The translations under genes were made by a program, and so were the position numbers. DNA of 50,361 nt from positions 184,239-234,599 of the forward strand of contig BFEA01000791.1 of the NCBI GenBank assembly GCA_003427395.1, given 5' to 3'. Below the pieces are notes generated by a model. It was not told where the DNA came from, made no database searches, and was given only the letters and a program-made list of their open reading frames with translations. Each line of letters opens with the position of its first letter. The stretch's first letter is position 1. Of the stretch, positions 42,643 through 50,361 are shown piece after piece. The stretch comes from Chara braunii (Eukaryota > Streptophyta > Charophyceae > Charales > Characeae).

Positions 42643-43265
42643 TTAATAAAAAACATTGAGAGTATGACAATTGTTAGCTGTAATCATTTCATCCTTTTCC
42701 ACATAAGTCGGGCATGGGGAGGGGATACGCCAACGATCCAGGTGTCTATCAGGGGCCAAGTTGAAATCCCCTACTATAATCACCGGGATGCCCACTGGGA
42801 GCCGGGGAAGAAGAGATTCAAAAAATGTTTGTCGGTCCCCAATCTCATTATGTCCATATACACAGAGGATGTTGACGACTTCCAATTCCAACATATCTAG
42901 GATAAAAAATCATTTCCCTTCTATAGGATCCGCCTCCCAATATAGGGGTTCAACTTTAGACTCCGACGGTATCCATATTGCTACTCCAACACTACCTGGC
43001 CTAGGGGCATGTGCCCCGTAAGCTGTGTGTGGCCATAATTCCTTATGATTATGATGATGAGAGTCTATATTCATGAGATGATTTTCTTAAATACACATAA
43101 TATCTGACCATTTTTGTCATCAATTCTCTTGAGTTGATCGTATATAGCTTGTTTTTTTGCTCTGTTTAGCTGAAGCCAATCTATTGACATTGAGGGATCT
43201 AAGGTCCAAATCTGCATTTCTCTTGAGCAATTTCGATACTTTATCCTTATCATATAAGGCATCAA
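42643..43265 (-). pseudogene. LINE B endonuclease domain
   Basis: IPVIIVGDFNLAPDRHLDRW holds the GDFN motif and aligns with copy A IPIILAGDFNVAPDRWLNRW. Upstream, VVNILCVYGHNEIGDRQTFF fits the strand before it. Farther upstream MSIDWLQLNRAKKQ in one frame and a shifted NVN-like start are the remains of the N-terminal strand. The frames do not join. Confidence 0.8.
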
Positions 43266-43289
43266 TTAACTTGATTCCTTCCATTTTGC

Positions 43290-44231
43290 TTTAATGGTTT
43301 TTAATAACTGCTCATTAGAGATTAGGAACGAAGGGAGATTGTTGGTGACAGGTTATCCTCATGCCGACCAGAACCCTTTATCTAAGACTCCTCCAACTTC
43401 CAAAGTTTCGTGCATGAGAAGTCTGACAAGGAGAGTGGTAACATCAGATTCTGACCAAAATGTACTAGCCTTAACTTTCAGTTGTTGGAGTTCCATCAAT
43501 ATCTTCATTCCCATCCACCTAAGATCCGTATGTTTTGCCTCTTCTAATTTTAGATAAACATCAAACTCTGCAATTCGTTATGGATCAGTTACCAATATTA
43601 GAGAGGATGAAATTTCTTGGGAAAACTGTTCTCTCACGTATTTAATAATATCAATCTTAAATAGATTTTTCTTTGCTTTCACCTCCATTATGGTGCACGG
43701 GGAAAGAAGGGAGGGTTTCGTACCTAGTACTGTTACCTCACCATGCAAAGCCCCAGGGGTTACTGACAAACCTACTTCCCAAATCCCTCCTTTGAATCTG
43801 ACTCGAAAAACAACAATTCCTGTTTTTTAGGGGGGGGAATCACTATGTTCGTTTTTCATTCTCAAGTTCAATTTTTGTCTTTTGCTAGTGATCAGTGCTA
43901 GTTGAGTAGTGAGGAGGGGCAACTCACTGCTTTGTACTAACTCCGTTGTTTGAGATATCTGTAGCTCAACAGAAGAGAGAGAATCTTGTTTCTCACTTGG
44001 GAATGCCTTGACTGCTCACTGCTTATTCTAGAAGTCCTTAGTAAGGTCAATTATAATCTCACTTTCTTGATTTTGCCTCTCTGTTCCTTGATCCTCAGGG
44101 TATTCGTCCCACTCAATTAGAAATGAGGTCTTTCGAGGACCCATATCTGGACCAGGGAGCAGCATTAACTTTTTTCCACCACTTAGTTGAGATACTACTA
44201 TTTTAAATTTAATAAAGAAGGTTAACAACAC
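43290..44231 (-). pseudogene. LINE B ORF1 C-terminal region
   Basis: GGIWEVGLSVTPGALHGEV, VYLKLEEAKHTDL and LQQLKVKASTFWSESDV correspond in order to the copy A ORF1 C-terminal region. The 44231-44028 piece is Glu-rich (EYPEDQGTERQNQESEI), like the Pro/Glu segment of copy A. Several stops interrupt it. Confidence 0.6.
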
Positions 44232-44394
44232 ACATAATTTTCACCATACATACATTATATATGCAACTTAGACCCAATTTTTTTTCATTGCTCATGTTTT
44301 CTTCACTCTTATTCTCAATTTTCAGGACACATTTGAAAAGTTGCAGATTTCTCATCGCCCACGTTGTTGTCATCATAGTTGTTAGTTGCTCGTC

Positions 44395-47300
44395 CAAACA
44401 GATAACCATAAGGTTGCTTTCTTGGTCTTAGGAGCGTTCATCACTTCGGGATGCTTCATGATTTTCGGATCGCTTGAACAGATAACCATAAGGGTTGCTT
44501 TCATGATCTTTGGAACATTCACCACTTCAGGATGTTTCATGATTTTCGGGTCGCTTGAACAGATGGTCATAAAGGTTGCTTTCATTGTCTTCGGGATGTT
44601 CATCACTTCAGGATGCTTCATGATTTTCGGGTAGCTTGAACAGATGGCCACAAGAGTTGTTTTCATGGTCTTCGGGACATTTCTCACTTCAGGATGCTTC
44701 ATGATTTTCGGGTAGATTGAACAGATTGTGGTAAGGGTTGCTTTCATGGTCTTCGGGGCGTTCATCGCTTCGGGATGCTTCATGATTTTCGGACGGTCTG
44801 AACAAATATCTATAAGAGTTGCTTTCATGGACTTCGGGACGTTCATCACTTCGGGGTGCTTCATGATTTTCAGGTGGCTTGAACAGATGACCATAAAGGT
44901 TGCTTTTATGGACTTCGGGACATTCATCACTTCGTGATGCTTCATGATTTTCGGTTAGCTTGAACAAATGGTCATAAGAGTTGCTTTCATGATCTTCGGG
45001 TCATTCATCACTTCGGGATGCTTCATGATTTTCGGGTAGCTATAACAGATAGTCATAAGGGTTATTTTCATAGTCTTCAGGATGTTCATCACTTCGGGTT
45101 GCTTCATGATTTTCAGGTAGCTAGAACAGATGGCCATAAGGGTTGCTTTCATGGTTTCCGGGACGTTCATCAGTTCGGGATGCCTCATGATTTTAAGGTA
45201 GTTTGAACAGATGGTCATAAAGGTTGTTTTCATTGACTTCGGGACGTTCATCACTTCGGGATGCTTCATGATTTTCGGGTAGTTTGAACAGATGATCATA
45301 AGGGTTGTTTTCATGATCTTCGGGACGTTCATCACTTCGGGATTCTTCATGATTTTCGGATAGCAAGAACAGATGATCATAAGGGTTGTTTTCATAGTCT
45401 TCAGGATGTTCATCACTTCGGGTTGCTTCATGATTTCCGGGTAGCGTGAACAAATGGTCATAAAGGTTGTTTTCATGGAGTCTGGGACGTTCACCACTTC
45501 GGGATGCTTCATGATTTTTAGGCAGCTTGAACAGTTGGTCATAAGAGTTGTGTTTATGATCTTCGGAGCGTTCAAAACTTCGGGATGCTTCATGGTTTTC
45601 GGGGAGCTAGAACCGATGGTCATAAGGGTTGCTTTCGTGGTCTTCGGGATGTTCATCACTTCGGGTTGCTTCATGATTTTCAGGTAGTTGAAAAAAATGA
45701 CCATAAGGGTTACTTTTGTGGTCTTCGGGACGTTCATCACTTCGGGATGCTTAATTATTTTCGGGTATTTTGAACAGATAATCACAAAGATTGCTTGCAT
45801 GGTCTTCAGGACGTTCCTCACTTCGGGATGCTTCATGATTTTCGGGTAACTTGAAAAGATGGTCATAAGGGTTGTTTTCATGATCGGTAGGACGTTCATC
45901 ACTTCGGGGGGCTTCATGATTTTCGGGTAGCTTGAAATAAGCATCATACGGGTTGTTTTCATTGTGTTCGGGACGTTCATCACTTCGGGATGCTTCATGA
46001 TTTTCGGGTAGCTTGAACAGATTGTCGTAAGAGTTTCTTTTATGGTCTTCGGGGCATTCATCACATTGGGATGCTTCATGATTTTCGGGTGGCTTGAACA
46101 AATGCCCATAAGAGTTGCTTTCATGGACTTCGGGATGTTTATCACTTCGGGGTGCTTCATGATTTTCGGGTAGCTTGAACAGATGACCATAAAGTTGCTT
46201 TCATGGACTTCGATACGTTCATCACTTCGGGATGCTTCATGATTTTCGGGTAGCTTGAACAGATGACCATAAGAGTTGCTTTCATGATCTTCGGGTCGTT
46301 CATCACTTTGGGATGCTTCATGATTTTCGGGTAGCTAAAACAGATAGTCATAAGGGCTGCTTTCATGATCTTCAGGATGTTCATCACTTCGACTTGCTTC
46401 ATGATTTTTAGGTAGCTTGAACATATGGTTATAAAGGTTGTTTTCCTGAATTTCGGGACGTTCATCATTTCGGGATGCTTCATGATTTTTAGGTAGCTTG
46501 AACCGATGGTTATAAAGGTTGTTTTCATGGATTTCGGGACGTTCATCATTTCGGGATGCTTCATTATTTTCGCGTAGCTTGAACAGATGACCATTAGGGT
46601 TGCTTTCATGATCTTTAAAACGTTTATCACTTTGGGATGCTTCATGATTTTCGAGTAGCTAGAACAAATGGTCATGGTCTTCGAGACGTTAATTACTTTG
46701 GGTTGCTTCATGATTTTCGGGTAGCTTGAACAAATGGTCATAAGGGTTGCTTTCATGGTCTTTAGGACGTTCATCACTTCGGGATGCTTCATGATTTTCG
46801 GGTAGCTTGAATAGATTGTCATAAAGATTGCTTTCATGGTCTTCGGGACGTTCGTCACTTCGGGATGCTTCATGATTTTCGGGTAGCTTCGGGATGCCAT
46901 AAGGGTTGCTACCTGAAAATCATGAAGCATCTCAAAGTAATGAACGTCTCGAAGACCATGAAAGCAACCCTTATGGCCATTTGTTCAAAATACCCGAAAA
47001 TCATGAAGTGTCCCAAAGTGATGAACGTTTTGAAGACCATGAAATCAACTCTTATAACCATTTTCGGATAGCTTGAACAGATGGTCATAAAGATTGTTTT
47101 CATGGACTTCGGGACGTTCATGACTTCGGGATGCTTCATGATTTTCAGGTAGCTAGAATAAATGGTCATAAGGCTTGTTTTCATGGTCTTCGGGACGGTC
47201 ATTACTTCGGGTTGCTTCATGATTTTCGGGTAGTTTGAATAGATGGTCATAAGGGTTGCTTTCATGGTCTTTGAGACGTTCATCACTTCGGGATGCTTCA

Positions 47301-48660
47301 TGATTTTCAAGTAGCTTGAACAGATGGTCATAAAGATGACTTTCATGGTCTTCGGAACGTTCGTCAGTTCGGGATGCTTCATGATTTTCGGGTAGCTATC
47401 ATGAAATCGAGAGCACGGTTAGTTTATTCATGATGAAACCACATAGTGAACTGAGTTTTCAACTTTTCATATCAAACACGATCTTGAAACACATGTGTAT
47501 TAAGCTACCCGAAAATCATGAAGCATCCCGAAGTTGCTTGAAAAGTGACCACAATAGTTGTTTTCATAGTCTTCGGGACGTTCATTACTTCGGGTTGCTT
47601 CATGATTTTCGGGTAGCTTGAATAGATGGTCATAATGGTTGCTTTCATGGTCTTTGGGACGTTCATCACTTCGGGATGCTTCATGATTTTCGGGTAGCTT
47701 GAACAAATGGTTATAAAGATTGTTTTCATGGTCTTCGGAACGTTCGTCACTTCGGGATGCTTCATGATTTTCGGGTAGCTTCGGGATGCCATAAGGGTTG
47801 CTACCTGAAAATCATGAAGCATCTCGAAGTGATGAACGTCTAGAAGACCATGAAAGCAACCCTTATGGCCATTTGTTCAAAATACCTGAAAATCATGAAG
47901 TGTCCCGAAGTGATGAACGTCTTGAAAACTATGAAAGCAACTCTTATGACCATTTTCGGGTAGCTTGAACAGATGGTCATAAAGATTGCTTTCATGGACT
48001 TCGGGACGTTCATCACTTTAGGATGCTTCATGATTTTCAGGTAGCTTGAACAGATGATCATAAGGGTTGTTTTCATGATCTTCGGAACTTTCATCACTTC
48101 GGGATGCTTTATGATTTTCGGAGAGCTAGAACCGATGGTTATAAAGGTTTCTTTCGTGGTCTTTGGGATGTTCATCACTTCGGGTTGCTTCATGATTTTT
48201 GGGTAGCTGGAACAGATGGTCATAAGGGTTGCTTTCATGGTCGTCGGGATGTTCATCACTTCGGGATGCTTTATGATTTTCGGGTAGCTTGAACAGATAG
48301 TCATAAAGATTACTTGCATGGTCTTCGGGACGTTCGTCACTTCGGGATGCTTCATGATTTTCGGGTAGCGTCGGGATGTTATAAGGGTTGCGACCTGAAA
48401 ATCATGAAGCATCTCGAATTGATGAACGCCCCGAAGACCATGAAAGCAACCCTTACGGTCATCTGTTCAAAATACCAAAAATCATGAAGCGTCCTGAAGT
48501 GATGAACGTCTCGAAGGTCATGAAAGCAACCCTTATGACCATTTGTTCAAATACCCGAAAACCATGAAGCATCCCAAAGTGATGAACGCCCCGAAGACCA
48601 TAAAAGCAACTCTTGTGATCACTGTTCAAGCTACTTCGGGATGCTTTATGATTTTCGGGT
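44395..48660. repeat. 81-bp satellite array, about 50 units, with internal inversions
   Basis: The unit, read on the plus strand, contains gcttgaacagatggtcataa, gggttgctttcatggtcttc, gggacgttcatcacttcggg, atgcttcatgattttcgggt. The phrase tcatgatttt recurs every 81 bases (for example 44456, 44537, 44618). Because 81 is a multiple of three, stop-free frames run through many units on both strands. The longest is 411 codons (46190-44955) of 27-residue repeats such as PKIMKHPEVMNVPK. At least four different frames are open in this way, so the ORFs follow from the unit and need not be genes. Orientation flips at about 46910-47060, 47800-47960 and 48390-48640. Confidence 0.95.
47399..47533 (+). repeat. 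Left arm of an inverted repeat within the satellite region
   Basis: Non-satellite sequence (atcatgaaatcgagagcacg ... cacatgtgtattaagctacc) leading into reversed satellite sequence. Its reverse complement is at 48639-48774, about 95 percent identical by eye. Confidence 0.9.
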
Positions 48661-48774
48661 AGCTTAATACACATGTGTTTCAAGATCGTGTTTGATTTGA
48701 AAAGTTGAAAACTCAATTCACTATGTGGTTTCATCATCAATAAACTAACCCTCCTCTCGATTTCATGATAGAGA
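48639..48774 (-). repeat. Right arm of the same inverted repeat, at the array edge
   Basis: Contains cttaatacacatgtgtttca and cactatgtggtttcatcatc, complementary to the left arm. Beyond it the DNA is not satellite, so this arm is the array border. Confidence 0.9.
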
Positions 48775-49500
48775 AACTATTTTCATAATGCACAAACCAA
48801 CATCATTTTTCCCACTTCACAATTTTCATATGCAAATTTTCAGGTGTGCGATAACCGCTTGTGCTTTTCGTCGGTAGTGGTCGTAGATGGGAGTCAGGTC
48901 TAGTTCTGTGTAGTGGTGACACAAGAAAAACCTTATTGCGCTCTGTAGTGGTCTTCGATTGCACTAGGTGTATTACTTTTACTATTCCTCCCCGTTGTCG
49001 AGCGCATCGGTCCGGCACTGCACGTGGCATCGCGAGACCCTCTCGGCCGCGTCACACAGGAGTTGGACCAACCTTGTCATAAACACACAAATAAAGCTTC
49101 CTTAGGCCGCTCCGGCCGAGTGCGCCAGCCATACCTCTCGCGAGCCCCTACGACAGGATAGGGCCTACACGAGGTACAACTTACCTCCACCTTACGGGAG
49201 CTGTCACCTCCCTTCGGTGGGTGTATCCCCGCCGAGCTACCAGTCCAGAGTACGAAAGCTACTCGGTTGCAATTGCAGAGGTGGACCAGCCAAGGGCGTT
49301 TCTCATTCGCTGTAGCATAAGGGGTACACGCGGTAATACACCCATCGGATCCGCACGCGGACCCACATCTTGGGGGGCTGAAGTCCCAAGCGAGGCTCGT
49401 CGTCGGTCGGTTAGGACGCATCCCACTCAGAAAGGGAACACACACAGACATACACACGAAACGACACAACACAAACAACGCGACAACGCTCTTAGCCTCT
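48775..49500. other. GC-richer non-coding stretch
   Basis: No rRNA, tRNA or protein motif recognised. Composition is clearly different from the satellite next to it. Confidence 0.4.
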
Positions 49501-49561
49501 TAGTAACCGTCCCATAACTTTTTGATGCGGAAATCGGATAAGCGTCGCGTGCGAGGCTTAG

Positions 49562-49568
49562 TATAAAA
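49562..49568 (+). promoter_or_regulatory. TATA-like box in the 653-bp repeat
   Basis: TATAAAA at 49562, with tataag at the matching place in the second copy (50215). The motif is conserved while its surroundings diverge. Promoter function is inferred only. Confidence 0.25.
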
Positions 49569-49795
49569 TCGCACGGACGCCGGGCTAACTCAAATCGACT
49601 CGCAATGCGAGCGTACGCAAGCGGTCGCAATGATCACGTACTATATAGTACCCATGCTCACGTGACCCTCGTTAGTCTCGAGGGTCGCGTTCGACACTCA
49701 AGTGTCGGCTGACAAGCGCCTTGAGGGTTAATCTCTCGACGCTGGACAACCGCCATGCGTGGTTGAGGATCACACCCTCTTCTGCACCCTGTGTA

Positions 49796-49878
49796 GCGGT
49801 CGAACATCAAGGGGTTTGACTTTGACGGCTTTACGCTGTCGTGGCGGTCGAACATCAAGGGATTTGACTTTGACGGCT
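49796..49878. repeat. Direct repeat of 35 bp, two copies
   Basis: Gcggtcgaacatcaaggggt followed by ttgactttgacggct occurs at 49796 and 49844, with one mismatch and period 48. Confidence 0.95.
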
Positions 49879-50361
49879 GCCACGAACTATAACGTCCTAC
49901 TATGAAAGCTCAAAAAGGAAACTCACTCCGACTCTCGTTAGCTTAGTGGCCTCCCAGAGTGGAAGGAGGTAGACAGGCCCAAGCGACACGTGAGCGGAGA
50001 AGGCCCGGTATCCTACCCATAGGCTACTCGGCGTCTGGGATAATGAGGCCCGTACACGGATTCCCATAGGTCGACTGGGATTAGTCCTTCGCCCACGTGC
50101 CGCTTTGCGATACCAAAACCCCGAGTCTATTGACCGTGTCGCGCTCGTGGTCTCGCCGCCTGACCCGTAATTTTTTAGTGCGAGAATCGGCGGGTGCTGC
50201 GCGCACGGACTTAATATAAGATCACGCGGGCGTTGGACCTACACATACCATCTCACTATGCAGCTCTACATGAGTATCTGTTATGACGGCGCGTTATGTG
50301 GTGCCTATACCCAAATGACATATTCTAAGCCTTGGGGTTATCTCCGGCGCTCGGGCATTGG

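Larger units (their letters stand above)
39210..44240 (-). mobile_element. LINE retrotransposon copy B, 5'-truncated and heavily decayed
   Basis: Minus-strand pieces follow the same order as copy A: ORF1 C-terminal region (about 44231-43290), endonuclease (about 43265-42643), linker (42476-42240), reverse transcriptase (42105-41377), connection (41037-40585) and a C-terminal part (40026-39832 and below). Many frameshifts separate them. The knuckle and N-terminus of ORF1 are absent. Instead a 5' boundary near 44240 is followed by about 150 bases and then a satellite array. Amino-acid similarity to copy A is moderate, so A and B are different families of one clade. Confidence 0.85.
49508..50361. 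repeat. Diverged tandem duplication, period about 653 bp
   Basis: The block cataactttttgatgcggaa ... gtataaaatcgcacggacgc (49508-49590) recurs at 50160-50240 (cgtaattttttagtgcgaga ... atataagatcacgcgggcgt). A second shared block is gcgccttgagggttaatctc (49709) versus gccttggggttatctccggc (50331). The second copy runs off the window end. Confidence 0.65.

Noticed and set aside
44955-46190. A 411-codon repeat protein gene in the satellite
   Set aside because: Open frames arise in several registers on both strands because the 81-bp unit is a multiple of three and free of stops. No start context, promoter or unique flank supports a gene.
48999-50361. Ribosomal RNA or its spacer
   Set aside because: GC-rich and repetitive, but I could not match any conserved rRNA segment.

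Overview
This window looks like intergenic DNA from a large, repeat-rich eukaryotic nuclear genome, probably of the green plant lineage. A charophyte alga or an early land plant is my guess, at low confidence. The reasons are long microsatellites, runs of N (assembly gaps), and plant-type LINE retrotransposons that carry a CCHC knuckle in ORF1 and a C-terminal zf-RVT domain. Several families of short inverted-repeat and A-tailed elements are also present. I found no operons, ribosome binding sites, CRISPR array, rRNA or intact tRNA, and no gene I can call functional with confidence.

Layout. 1-3100: microsatellites around one long unrecognised plus-strand ORF (632-1840, open again to 2317 after one in-frame stop). 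3300-11700: short repeats, MITE-like elements, tRNA-like relics and non-coding filler. 11730-12360: a cluster of palindromic units. 12366-14190: a decayed plus-strand gene with a frameshift and three in-frame stops, running into a GT microsatellite. 14773-15365: a LINE fragment. 15910-20098: a putative 4.2-kb element bounded by long terminal inverted repeats, with no transposase recognised. 20100-22210: MITEs and an A-tailed repeat.

22473-31270 (minus): LINE copy A, nearly full length but inactivated by stops and frameshifts. It is split by a 1,216-bp element at 23730-24945 with TTAA target duplications. Removing the insert restores the LINE reading frame across the junction. Copy A is preceded by G-rich tandem repeats (31310-31790). 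32000-39200: A-tracts, duplicated units and several same-orientation copies of two related A-tailed repeat families. 39210-44240 (minus): LINE copy B, a diverged relative of A, more decayed and 5'-truncated. 44395-48660: a large array of an 81-bp satellite with internal inversions, bounded on one side by a roughly 135-bp inverted repeat. 48780-50361: GC-richer DNA with a diverged tandem duplication of period about 653 bp.

The elements do not form a pathway. The order of events is legible in places: LINE insertion, then the TTAA element into the LINE, with a 122-bp MITE relative inside that insert, and mutation of TGG codons to stops afterwards.
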